From Algoriphagus taiwanensis (lineage in GTDB: Bacteria > Bacteroidota > Bacteroidia > Cytophagales > Cyclobacteriaceae), in assembly GCF_036245645.1 (NCBI RefSeq), contig NZ_BTPE01000010.1, positions 62,001 through 126,000 of the forward strand: DNA of 64,000 nt. Reading direction: 5' to 3'. The notes under the pieces were generated by a model. The model saw only the letters and a program-made list of their open reading frames with translations. It did no database searches and was not told where the DNA came from. The translations under genes were made by a program, and so were the position numbers. Positions within the stretch are counted from its first letter, which is position 1, and each line of letters starts with the position of its first letter. Below, piece after piece: positions 43,786 to 51,066 of this stretch.

Positions 43786-44845
43786 TCCCTTGAGCGATAA
43801 AGAGGGCAAGCCCGTGGATTGGTGGTTTATCTATAAACTGCCCATGAAAGTCGGACCAAAAAAAGATTCCACAGGATTTGAATTCCTCTATTTGGATTCG
43901 GAAAGCAAAGGACCTCTTGGCTTTTCAGATACAAGCCTGGACCAAGACAATTCGGCGTTGTCCTTGACGCTGAATGAGCTTTTTTCCAAAAAATCTGACT
44001 ATGGCTATGTGGCTTGGAATGATGAAATTCCTCCCACCCAATCCCAACCCAAACCCAAAAACAAAGGCAATAAAGGGCACAGCAAAGGCATTCTTGCTTT
44101 TTCCAAAGCTCAGAAAAGCGGCTGGTATCTCCTCCATTCCACTCCCAGATTTCCTGCCATTGGCGAGACCCAACTTCCTGAGGATGAGCGAAAGTATGGA
44201 CAAACTTATCTCTGTGTCAGTCTGGATTATGATTCGATCAATCAGGTGGCTAAGCTGATTCAGACCCAAAATGAAGGTCAGGTTTATGGCTCAGAACTAC
44301 CCGAGGTAAACTCAGATGAAGCCATTTATGCCCTAGCCAATGGAACTCCTTTTTCAACTCCATCCCAACCTGCCTCTCTGGATTTAAAAACCCGTGCCGG
44401 CATGCCTTTGAAATTTATCACCAAAAACAAAGCTTGGAGTGAGGTGAAATCGGGAAATCAAGCTGGAAAAGACTTCTGGAAAGACTTGGTAGGGCCAGAA
44501 TTGGGCTGCAATATGGATGTGGAGACATGGAGAAGAGGCTTGGTCTTTGGAGATCAGGATGCAGGTCAAAAAGACAAAACGATGGATGTGGTGGATCTGA
44601 ACTTGGAAAAAGCCGGGTTTAAGGGCTATGGCTGGACCTACGATCAGGACCATTCCAAATGGGGATTTGCCTGCGAAACAAAATCGTATTGGGTGGTAGT
44701 CGCAGATATCAATCGTCAGCTGAGTCAGGAAAATCGGGGAGGCGGAGGCTTAGCTTTTGAGCATTTCCACCTGTGGAATTTCCTAAGCTCGATTTCCATT
44801 CCGGAGAAAAAGTTTGAAACCCAAACCCATAAAGACATCGCTTAA
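43778..44845 (+). CDS. DNase II-family protein without visible signal peptide
   Basis: 355 residues from ATG 43778; the longer open frame to 43703 lies inside gshB. The order of DNase II motifs is clear: GKPVDWWFIYKLP near the N terminus, FLYLDSE, GHSKGILAFSK with the first catalytic HxK near residue 100, GWYLLHSTPRFP, GQTYLCVSLDY, DQDHSKWGFA with the second HxK near 291, and ADINRQLSQENRGGGGLAF. DNase II cleaves DNA without metal ions, in lysosomes in animals. Both catalytic His-x-Lys motifs are intact. No secretion signal is apparent, which is puzzling for a free nuclease. It is translationally coupled to gshB and 10 bp ahead of gshA. Confidence 0.9.
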   Translation: MLSPLSDKEGKPVDWWFIYKLPMKVGPKKDSTGFEFLYLDSESKGPLGFSDTSLDQDNSALSLTLNELFSKKSDYGYVAWNDEIPPTQSQPKPKNKGNKGHSKGILAFSKAQKSGWYLLHSTPRFPAIGETQLPEDERKYGQTYLCVSLDYDSINQVAKLIQTQNEGQVYGSELPEVNSDEAIYALANGTPFSTPSQPASLDLKTRAGMPLKFITKNKAWSEVKSGNQAGKDFWKDLVGPELGCNMDVETWRRGLVFGDQDAGQKDKTMDVVDLNLEKAGFKGYGWTYDQDHSKWGFACETKSYWVVVADINRQLSQENRGGGGLAFEHFHLWNFLSSISIPEKKFETQTHKDIA

Positions 44846-44855
44846 TTTTTTGATT

Positions 44856-46232
44856 ATGCTGGATTCCAATTTTTCTCCTATGACGAAAGAAGAATGCCTT
44901 GAGGATCTCCGGGAGCGGCTATTTTCCCCAAAGAGTTCCAGCGCAGTTGCTTTGGATAGCCCCGGAAAGGTCGGTTTGGAGCAAGAGGCCTTTGCTTTTG
45001 TGAAGGATTCTCAGACCGGTCAGCCGATTCGCCCCACTTCCCTTTACGAGGGGGCCAGTCCCTTAGCCCGGCTTCTAGGAGAAAAATGCCAAAACCGAGG
45101 CGGGAAAGCACATTTCTTCGGAACCAAGGATTCTCCCAAGATTGACAAAATCAGTTTTGCCTCAGGAGACAACTTTCAGTTCGAACCGGGAGGACAAGTC
45201 GAAATCGCTACTGCTCCTTATTCCTCTTTGATCGAATTGGAGCAGAATCTCAAAAAAATGCAGGGCATTCTGGAAGAAATTCAGGAGGAAAACCCGGTGA
45301 CTTTTGCTCAAATAGGCACTCATCCCTATTTCACAGGGGAGGAAATCGGATTGCAACTTCCCAAACCCCGCTATCGACATTTGCAGAGCTATTTCAACTC
45401 TCTACATCCTGCAGGACAGCAGATGATGCTGCAGACCTGTTCCCAGCATATCAATTTGGATTTGGGAGAAAAAGAAGAAACCCAACTGCTCCGAATCGGT
45501 GTAGCCCAGGGGATTTGCCCTTTACTTTCGGCCATTTTTGCCAATTCTCCTATATTGGAAAGGAAGAACTCCGGGAAAAAGTCCCTTCGCTCTACACTTT
45601 GGAAAAATCTTGATTCCAAGCGAACCGGATTCTGGATCCCAGAAAAGGAAATTCACAGCAAAGAAGCATGGATTGAAGCCTATTCCAAGATGGCCTTTAA
45701 CGCACCTCTGCTGAATGTAAAGGGAATAGATGATTGCTGGTTTGGCGGACCATTCACTTGGGCCTATTGGTTGGAAAATGAAATCGAAGGCCGGAAACCT
45801 ACCTTTTTCGACTGGGAAAACCACCTGAGTTTGCTTTTCCCTCAAGTAAGGATGAAAGGCTTTTTGGAGGTGCGGGCTACAGATGCACTCTCCAGAAACT
45901 GGCAAATAGTGCCTGCTGCTTTCCTTTCCGGAATTATTTATTCGTCCAAATCACTGGAGGCTACTTGGGAAATTCTGGCACCAAAAATTCACAAATTGGA
46001 TCTCCTATGCCAACAGGCATCCGATGGACTAAAGGAGGATGAAATTTTCCGGATGGCAGGAGAAATTTTCCAAGTGGCAGGTGATGGTCTTCAAAGCTTA
46101 CCTGAGACCTTTCGGAGTGACAGCCAAATTCAACTTTTGGAAAGCTTTTTTGAGCACTTCACAGCAAAAAGAAGAACCCCCGCCGACGATCTTTTGGAGA
46201 AATTATCATTAAATAAACCCTTGATTTACTGA
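44856..46232 (+). CDS. gshA: Glutamate-cysteine ligase
   Basis: 458 residues from ATG 44856 (MLDSNFSPMTKEECLED); the earlier start at 44814 lies within the DNase II gene. The protein follows the GCS2/EgtA-type glutamate-cysteine ligase pattern: KVGLEQEAFAFV with metal-binding Glu residues, FQFEPGGQVEIATAPYSSL, THPYFTG, and TCSQHINLDLG. It makes gamma-glutamylcysteine, the substrate of GshB encoded two genes upstream. Alternative amines (as in ergothioneine EgtA) cannot be excluded, but gshB in the same operon favours cysteine. Confidence 0.88.
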   Translation: MLDSNFSPMTKEECLEDLRERLFSPKSSSAVALDSPGKVGLEQEAFAFVKDSQTGQPIRPTSLYEGASPLARLLGEKCQNRGGKAHFFGTKDSPKIDKISFASGDNFQFEPGGQVEIATAPYSSLIELEQNLKKMQGILEEIQEENPVTFAQIGTHPYFTGEEIGLQLPKPRYRHLQSYFNSLHPAGQQMMLQTCSQHINLDLGEKEETQLLRIGVAQGICPLLSAIFANSPILERKNSGKKSLRSTLWKNLDSKRTGFWIPEKEIHSKEAWIEAYSKMAFNAPLLNVKGIDDCWFGGPFTWAYWLENEIEGRKPTFFDWENHLSLLFPQVRMKGFLEVRATDALSRNWQIVPAAFLSGIIYSSKSLEATWEILAPKIHKLDLLCQQASDGLKEDEIFRMAGEIFQVAGDGLQSLPETFRSDSQIQLLESFFEHFTAKRRTPADDLLEKLSLNKPLIY

Positions 46233-46283
46233 TATATTGACTATCTTATTTCAAATTTTTATTCACTACAAACTCTTTTCTCA

Positions 46284-47036
46284 ATGAACCTGACGACTCC
46301 CCTACAGCAAGTGATTCCTGCGATCAAAGCTTGCTCCAAATTGCCCATTGTGATCTTCGATTTGGATGACACTTTGTTCTCCACGGCCCGAAGAAATCTG
46401 ATCATCATCCAGAATTTTGCTGCCGACCAAGGAGAGAAATATCCGGATTTTGCCAAATTGGCAGCCAAGCTTACCCTGAAGGACATGAACTGGAGCGTAA
46501 GTTTTGCATTGACTCAGGCGGGACTTGACCCTCAGAGCTCTTCCCTTCAACCATTTCTGGCCTATTGGGGAAACTGCTTTTTTACCAATGAATATGTCCT
46601 CTTTGACCTCCCCAATCCCGGCGCCGTATCCTTTGCCAATGCCTGTCATGATGCAGGAGCGATGATATTTTATCTGACTGGAAGACATGAAGGTGATCCC
46701 GGGCTAAACAACGGCATGGGTCAAGGCACTACCTTGTCTTTCACCGAACGAGGTTTTCCATATTGGAGGGGACGATGTGAGCTCAACCTCAAAATCAACA
46801 AAAGCGAGAAGGATGTAGATTATAAAAGCAGGGTGATTGCAGACGTTCTATCCCTCAAAGGAGAAGTTATTGCCACTTTTGACAATGAACCCGCCAATTC
46901 AGCCTTGTATGCCCAGAAATTTCCCCAAGCAAAAAACTTCTGGATGAAAACGACCTGGAATCCGGATGACAAAGCCTCCACTGATGGACTTTATGTCATT
47001 TCCGACTTTTTGGATTTTTCCCCTTCCACTTGCTAA
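46284..47036 (+). CDS. HAD-superfamily phosphatase-like protein
   Basis: 250 residues, cytoplasmic. HAD motif I is PIVIFDLDDTLFSTARR with both nucleophile Asp residues, motif II is MIFYLTGRHEGDPG, and the acidic motif IV is VIATFDNEPANS. A cap-like insertion (about 40-100) and an unusual Gly-rich turn (GDPGLNNGMGQGTTLSF) are present. HAD enzymes remove phosphate from small molecules or proteins; the substrate is unknown. It is 51 bp after gshA and 3 bp before the last gene of the cluster. Confidence 0.87.
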   Translation: MNLTTPLQQVIPAIKACSKLPIVIFDLDDTLFSTARRNLIIIQNFAADQGEKYPDFAKLAAKLTLKDMNWSVSFALTQAGLDPQSSSLQPFLAYWGNCFFTNEYVLFDLPNPGAVSFANACHDAGAMIFYLTGRHEGDPGLNNGMGQGTTLSFTERGFPYWRGRCELNLKINKSEKDVDYKSRVIADVLSLKGEVIATFDNEPANSALYAQKFPQAKNFWMKTTWNPDDKASTDGLYVISDFLDFSPSTC

Positions 47037-47039
47037 GCC

Positions 47040-48356
47040 ATGAAAAACTACACCTATCCCCTTGGGGAAGCCTATTTTCTGGACCAGCTTTTTCCCACTC
47101 CCGAGATAGCCAACTCAGATCTTAATTTCAAGACTAGAGCGGACGTGATCCGTCATTACAGCCTCAAATCTCTGGCTGCGGACGGAATTGAGGGCATCAA
47201 GGAGGTCAAAGTTGACTTGGCTTTTGGTTCCTATCAGGTTCAGATTGAAGGGGAATTTGATTGGGAAAAAGTAGATCGATTTGCAAAGAGACATTGGCAG
47301 GTATTCAGCCGCTCCTATGCCCAAAAGGCCATTCGGGGCCGGGATTTGATGAAAGAAATGGGAGTTTGGAATCCCATGGAAGGCTATCATGTCAATCTGA
47401 ATCCTTTCGATGGTACTTCCAAATGGACCCTGTTCCCTCCTTTGGGACTCAATATCAGTGGACAAAAAGGCATGCTCCTCATGCATTATCCACCCTGGGC
47501 TGTAGCTCAGGCTGGTACTTTTGACAATTCCATGACCATGCAGCGCTGGAGTCGGTTGCTGGAAAAATCCGGGATTGATCCTTCTCAAGTCAACCGGTAT
47601 AAAACTATCATCGATGTCAATCCCGTGGCTGCACCCGGCTCGGGCGAAAGTGAGTATCCCAACGACTACATGCCCATCATGATGGCTTCTGCCTTTTTTG
47701 ACGGGCCGGAGGAGAGAAACTATATTAAATCCATGCTGGAGCTGTATCTCACTCCGCCCGATTGGCCGGAAGAAAATACTTATACCCTACCCCTGCTTAT
47801 CTGTGGCTCCCCACTCTATGATCCTCAGGCACCAGGCTGGTTCCGTACTGCCTACACGGACTTATTGCCTCAAGATGAAAAGGGAATTCCTCAAGTCAAC
47901 GTGCTTCAGGCAGGCAAATTCAGGGTTTTCCCTGATTCGAAGAGAGAAACTCCCTATTTGATTTGCAATCATATGATCGCGGCCGGAGTCACTGGGAGAT
48001 GTACCAGCGACCCTTCCAAAATGCCGGATATCCGACTCTATGAAGCTCAGGATATGGTGGCTGCCACCTTTTTGAAACTCTACACGGATCAACCCAACCG
48101 GGATCCCAAGGATGTAAAAGTTGAGGCCTGTAATCGATGGTTTGGCAATCCAGAGGGCACGGGAGCACCCCATCCACCGGAAAAAGAAGACCAGTTGATC
48201 CTCTGCGCCTTAGCCCAGATGGACCTGTTCTTTGAGCACGATCCAAAGCCACGCCCCAAATACAGCTATGAGGAAGCCTATTCCCGATGCCAGTGCAACG
48301 ACCCCATGGGTAATCCCTGCGATGGTGGGATCAAGCCTCCGGATCGGTCGGTTTAG
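47040..48356 (+). CDS. Protein of unknown function, last gene of the glutathione/DNase II cluster
   Basis: 438 residues without signal peptide or membrane helix. I recognise no family. There are Pro/Trp/Tyr-rich stretches (GMLLMHYPPWAVAQAGTF, FFDGPEERNYIKSMLELYL), a conserved-looking segment YLICNHMIAAGVTGRCTSDP, and a C-terminal Cys-rich tail (AYSRCQCNDPMGNPCDGG) that may bind metal or form disulfides. It starts 3 bp after the HAD gene. No paralogue of it is present in the window. Function unknown. Confidence 0.75.
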   Translation: MKNYTYPLGEAYFLDQLFPTPEIANSDLNFKTRADVIRHYSLKSLAADGIEGIKEVKVDLAFGSYQVQIEGEFDWEKVDRFAKRHWQVFSRSYAQKAIRGRDLMKEMGVWNPMEGYHVNLNPFDGTSKWTLFPPLGLNISGQKGMLLMHYPPWAVAQAGTFDNSMTMQRWSRLLEKSGIDPSQVNRYKTIIDVNPVAAPGSGESEYPNDYMPIMMASAFFDGPEERNYIKSMLELYLTPPDWPEENTYTLPLLICGSPLYDPQAPGWFRTAYTDLLPQDEKGIPQVNVLQAGKFRVFPDSKRETPYLICNHMIAAGVTGRCTSDPSKMPDIRLYEAQDMVAATFLKLYTDQPNRDPKDVKVEACNRWFGNPEGTGAPHPPEKEDQLILCALAQMDLFFEHDPKPRPKYSYEEAYSRCQCNDPMGNPCDGGIKPPDRSV

Positions 48357-48434
48357 GCATATTCCTAGAAAAGTCTTTTTTTCAAAATTCTGAATCGAGT
48401 AATGAAGGAAAGATTTCAGAATACCTAAAAAGGA

Positions 48435-49037
48435 TCAGTTTTCATATTTCACCCCTGCCAACACTTCAAAGCCCAAGTCGTTTTCCTTGGGCGGAATTGG
48501 ACAGGAATAGCGGTCACTGTAAGCGCAGTAGGGATTGTAAGCCTTGTTAAAATCAATCACGAGGTATTCCCCCTCGGGAACTTCCAAATCCAAATAGCGA
48601 CCTCCACCATAGGTTTCATTCCAATTGGACCGATCTGTAAAGGGTAAAAAGAGGCTTTTCTCTTCTCCTGGCTCAAACTTGTTCGCCGTATTCTGATAGA
48701 TTGTAAGGCTATACTTTTTTCCCTCCCACTCAAAGTGAGCTAAGGCATATCGATCATACTCCCGCATACTCCGGTCGCTGGTTCGCATACGAAAGGGGTC
48801 CGAGGCCGGCAGAATCTCCAATTTGGCCACGATTCGGTAGTTTTCATCAATAGGGAAAAAGGGTAAGCCTTCAAACCCATTGATTTTTTCCAAAGGCAAG
48901 GGAGAAGTCTCGGGATCGGCAAAACTGAGGTTTAGTTCATGCTGATATGCCTGCAGACTGTCTTGATAAGTTTGGGCCTCAGCCCAAAAAAGACTTGCGG
49001 AAAAGGTAAGTGAAAAGAAGAGAAACTTTTGAAACAT
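48435..49037 (-). CDS. DUF1684-family exported protein
   Basis: 200 residues from ATG 49037 (MFQKFLFFSLTFSASLFWAEAQ signal peptide); the open frame extends further but is less likely. The DUF1684 signature is plain: GLPFFPIDENYRIVAKLE, FLPFTDRSNWNETYGGGRYL, DFNKAYNPYCAYSDRYSCPI and PPKENDLGFEVLAG. The YNPYCAYS.RY.CP.PP.EN block is the family hallmark. The role is unknown. The gene is alone on its strand, convergent with the preceding cluster. Confidence 0.9.
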   Translation of the reverse strand: MFQKFLFFSLTFSASLFWAEAQTYQDSLQAYQHELNLSFADPETSPLPLEKINGFEGLPFFPIDENYRIVAKLEILPASDPFRMRTSDRSMREYDRYALAHFEWEGKKYSLTIYQNTANKFEPGEEKSLFLPFTDRSNWNETYGGGRYLDLEVPEGEYLVIDFNKAYNPYCAYSDRYSCPIPPKENDLGFEVLAGVKYEN

Positions 49038-49191
49038 GGAAATGAAAACTAGAAAATGAATTACTCCGAAACATAGGGAGAAAGCAGGGGAAAACAAGCG
49101 AATTTTTTTAACAAATTAGGTCAAAATGCGCCATAGAATTACCAAATCAATTGATTCTGAAGTGTGTAGAAAAATTTAGATTTCTATAAAC

Positions 49192-49217
49192 AAAAAAAGC
49201 AGCTCCAAAGAACTGCT
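49192..49217 (-). terminator. Terminator hairpin of repeat unit (first copy)
   Basis: On the minus strand CAGCAGTTCTTTGGAGCTGC is followed by a run of T. The same hairpin recurs every 377 bp (near 49567, 49944 and 50321), after each tRNA relic and after the intact tRNA. It is probably the original tRNA terminator. Confidence 0.75.
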
Positions 49218-49258
49218 GATATTTAAAGGAGTCTAAAAGAACTACTTTTATTTAATGT

Positions 49259-49303
49259 CGGGGTGATCCTGACTTGGTCAGGACGACCACACTCCCCTCT
49301 CAG
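49259..49303 (-). pseudogene. tRNA-Pro 3'-half relic, copy 1
   Basis: Keeps the acceptor 3' end (CACCCCG), the variable-loop GTGTGGTCG and a decayed anticodon side. The T-arm is replaced by TCCTGACCAAGTCAGGA, a 7-bp hairpin. The intact tRNA has an ordinary T-arm at the same place. It cannot form a functional tRNA. Confidence 0.8.
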
Positions 49304-49309
49304 CATTAC

Positions 49310-49564
49310 CTAAACGTCCCTTGAATCCTCAAGTATTTGGAGAAACTTTTTGGCTCCCAGATTTTTTATTTTCTTTTCCAAAACCATGGCTTCACCTCGT
49401 GAATTGCATGAGATAGAATAAATCAGGACCCACGGGAGCCCTGTACGGGTAAACCCTCCTTTGCCCTCATTGTGACGCTCCACCCGTTTGACCAAATCCG
49501 AGGTTTGACCAACGTAGTATTTGTCCAGTCTCTCTGAATAAGGAATGTAAACCCAATATGCCAT
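49310..49564 (-). CDS. GIY-YIG nuclease-family protein, copy 1
   Basis: 84 residues from the ATG at 49564 (MAYWVYIPYSERLDKYYVG); the open frame reads 7 codons further into the terminator hairpin, which is unlikely. The GIY-YIG core is VYIPYS...YYVGQTSDLVKRVERHNEG, with Arg and the later GEAMVLEKKIKNLG helix carrying the conserved Glu. Such small UPF0213/YhbQ-like proteins are single-domain nucleases of uncertain function. This copy has VYIPYS where the third has VYILYS. It is the copy most distant from the intact tRNA. Confidence 0.9.
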   Translation of the reverse strand: MAYWVYIPYSERLDKYYVGQTSDLVKRVERHNEGKGGFTRTGLPWVLIYSISCNSRGEAMVLEKKIKNLGAKKFLQILEDSRDV

Positions 49565-49635
49565 AACAAAAAAAAGCAGCTCCAAAGAACTGCTGATATT
49601 TAAAGGAGTCTAAAAGAACTACTTTTATTTAATGT

Positions 49636-49680
49636 CGGGGTGATCCTGACTTGGTCAGGACGACCACACTCCCCTCTCAG
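49636..49680 (-). pseudogene. tRNA-Pro 3'-half relic, copy 2
   Basis: Same content as the relic at 49259-49303: acceptor 3' end, variable-loop region and the substituted TCCTGAC/GTCAGGA hairpin in place of the T-arm. It precedes GIY-YIG copy 1 on the minus strand. Confidence 0.8.
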
Positions 49681-49686
49681 CATTAC

Positions 49687-49941
49687 CTAAACGTCCCTTG
49701 AATCCTCCAGTATTTGGAGAAACTTTTTGGCTCCCAGATTTTTTATTTTCTTTTCCAAAACCATGGCTTCACCTCGTGAATTGCATGAGATAGAATAAAT
49801 CAGGACCTACGGGAGCCCTGTACGGGTAAACCCTCCTTTGCCCTCATTGTGACGCTCCACCCGTTTGACCAAATCCGAGGTTTGACCAACGTAGTATTTG
49901 TCCAGTCTCTCTGAATAAAGAATGTAAACCCAATATGCCAT
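49687..49941 (-). pseudogene. GIY-YIG nuclease gene, copy 2, broken by a nonsense mutation
   Basis: Nearly identical to copies 1 and 3, but the Trp codon in GLPW (TGG) is TAG here (complement of 49807-49809), which truncates the protein a little past half. The frame is otherwise intact on both sides, so the change is one recent base substitution. Confidence 0.88.
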
Positions 49942-50012
49942 AACAAAAAAAAGCAGCTCCAAAGAACTGCTGATATTTAAAGCAGTCTAAAAGAACTACT
50001 TTTATTTAATGT

Positions 50013-50057
50013 CGGGGTGATCCTGACTTGGTCAGGACGACCACACTCCCCTCTCAG
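50013..50057 (-). pseudogene. tRNA-Pro 3'-half relic, copy 3
   Basis: Third relic, 377 bp from the intact tRNA's 3' end. The T-arm position again carries TCCTGACCAAGTCAGGA, while the flanking tRNA bases (GTGTGGTCG and CACCCCGACATTAAAT) match the real gene. Confidence 0.8.
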
Positions 50058-50063
50058 CATTAC

Positions 50064-50318
50064 CTAAACGTCCCTTGAATCCTCCAGTATTTGGAGAAAC
50101 TTTTTGGCTCCCAGATTTTTTATTTTCTTTTCCAAAACCATGGCTTCACCTCGTGAATTGCATAAGGTAGAATAAATAAGGCCCCACGGGAGCCCTGTAC
50201 GGGTAAACCCTCCTTTACCCTCATTGTGACGCTCCACCCGTTTGACCAAATCCGAGGTTTGACCAACGTAGTATTTGTCCAGTCTCTCTGAATAAAGAAT
50301 GTAAACCCAATATGCCAT
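50064..50318 (-). CDS. GIY-YIG nuclease-family protein, copy 3
   Basis: 84 residues from ATG 50318 (MAYWVYILYSERLDKYYVG). GIY-YIG landmarks VYILYS, KYYVGQT, KRVERHNEG and GEAMVLEKKIK are intact, so this copy should be functional if expressed. It is the first gene after the intact tRNA-Pro and its terminator on the minus strand. Small differences from copy 1 (GLIYSTLC against VLIYSISC) show some divergence. Confidence 0.91.
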   Translation of the reverse strand: MAYWVYILYSERLDKYYVGQTSDLVKRVERHNEGKGGFTRTGLPWGLIYSTLCNSRGEAMVLEKKIKNLGAKKFLQILEDSRDV

Positions 50319-50389
50319 AACAAAAAAAAGCAGCTCCAAAGAACTTCTGATATTTAAAGCAGTCTAAAAGAACTACTTTTATTTAATGT

Positions 50390-50463
50390 CGGGGTGACAG
50401 GATTTGAACCTGCGACCACACGCCCCCCAGACGTGTACGCTAACCGGACTGCGCCACACCCCG
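50390..50463 (-). tRNA. tRNA-Pro (anticodon GGG)
   Basis: Minus-strand 74-base cloverleaf. The acceptor CGGGGTG pairs with CACCCCG and the D-arm is GCGC AGTCCGGTTA GCGT. The anticodon stem is CACGT/GCGTG with loop CTGGGGG (anticodon GGG, decoding CCC/CCU). The T-arm is GCAGG TTCAAAT CCTGT. CCA is not encoded. It is flanked by partial copies of itself on both sides. Confidence 0.96.
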
Positions 50464-50565
50464 AATTTATTTGTATTTATTTTATCTAATCCCACTTTCA
50501 GGATTTTATCCTATGACCATCCTGACTCCTGTCAGGATACGCTAACCGGACTGCGCCACACCCCG
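50464..50565 (-). pseudogene. tRNA-Pro 5'-half relic within a 102-bp repeat, copy 1
   Basis: Read on the minus strand it begins CGGGGTGTGGCGCAGTCCGG (identical to the intact tRNA 5' half). It then has TCCTGACAGGAGTCAGGA in place of the anticodon arm, a T-arm-like AGGAT...ATCCT and an acceptor 3' side that no longer pairs. An AT-rich spacer follows up to the intact tRNA. Confidence 0.8.
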
Positions 50566-50667
50566 AATTTATTTGTATTTATTTTCTCTAATCCCACTTT
50601 CAGGATTTGATCCTATGACCATCCTGACTCCTGTCAGGATACGCTAACCGGACTGCGCCACACCCCG
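50566..50667 (-). pseudogene. tRNA-Pro 5'-half relic within a 102-bp repeat, copy 2
   Basis: Tandem copy of the 50464-50565 unit with two or three base changes. The tRNA 5' ends fall at 50463, 50565 and 50667, exactly 102 bp apart. This outer copy abuts a perfect 14-bp palindrome. Confidence 0.8.
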
Positions 50668-50681
50668 TTTCGCATGCGAAA
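50668..50681. promoter_or_regulatory. Perfect palindrome TTTCGCATGCGAAA at the upstream edge of the tRNA repeats
   Basis: A 14-bp perfect inverted repeat directly next to the outermost tRNA 5' relic. It could be a protein-binding site or the junction of the duplicated segment. Nothing similar occurs by the other copies. Confidence 0.45.
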
Positions 50682-50762
50682 TTAATCGATTTCGAGAGTA
50701 TTGCCAGATTTTATCAAAAAATTGAAGAGGCTATTCGCCAATAAGCTTAAAATCAGGAAATT

Positions 50763-51011
50763 CTATTCCCCAGGCTCACTGACATTTCTCTTTTTGGAAA
50801 AAATCACAGGCCCTTGGGAGAGAGCGCAGCATACAGGACAGCAAACCGCATTTGAATTAATTTCAAGTGCTTTTCTAAGCGCCTCCGAACCGTGATTGAA
50901 GGGCCCCAAATAATCCCGATCAATCAAATCAGGAATATGTGGACAATCTTTTTCGTGGATTTCGAATTTGCCTTCCGCATTCTTTAGGGATGAGAGATAA
51001 AAGAATTTCAT
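50763..51011 (-). CDS. Small conserved Cys/His-containing protein
   Basis: 82 residues from ATG 51011 (MKFFYLSSLKNAEGKFEIH). It has a pattern I recall from small Bacteroidota proteins: EIHEKDCPHIPDLIDRDYLG, then GSEALRKALEINSNAVCCPVC. The spaced Cys/His residues (DCPH...CCPVCC) suggest a zinc site. Function unknown. It is downstream of the DUF4174 gene on the same strand, separated by 108 bp that contain a perfect palindrome. Confidence 0.78.
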   Translation of the reverse strand: MKFFYLSSLKNAEGKFEIHEKDCPHIPDLIDRDYLGPFNHGSEALRKALEINSNAVCCPVCCALSQGPVIFSKKRNVSEPGE

Positions 51012-51066
51012 GGATATCATTAAGAGAAACCTCCCCCAAAATTACCGGTTCAAAAACTCCAAAAAC

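Larger units (their letters stand above)
49192..50415. repeat. Tandem 377-bp repeat array beside tRNA-Pro
   Basis: Three complete 377-bp units, with extra partial sequence at the ends. The CGGGGTGA acceptor end recurs at 49259, 49636, 50013 and 50390, exactly 377 bp apart. Read on the minus strand each unit holds a tRNA 3'-half relic, a terminator hairpin and a GIY-YIG gene. The units differ at only a few bases, so the array is recent. The fourth acceptor end belongs to the intact tRNA. Because the copies are nearly identical, copy number should be treated with caution in a short-read assembly. Confidence 0.93.

Noticed and set aside
49192..50667. CRISPR array
   Set aside because: The repeats are 377 and 102 bp long, contain tRNA pieces and nuclease genes, and have no short repeat/spacer alternation or cas genes nearby.
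50464..50667. Two further functional tRNA genes
   Set aside because: Each keeps the 5' half of tRNA-Pro, but the acceptor stem cannot pair and the anticodon arm is replaced by a hairpin with an eight-base or four-base loop, so no cloverleaf forms.
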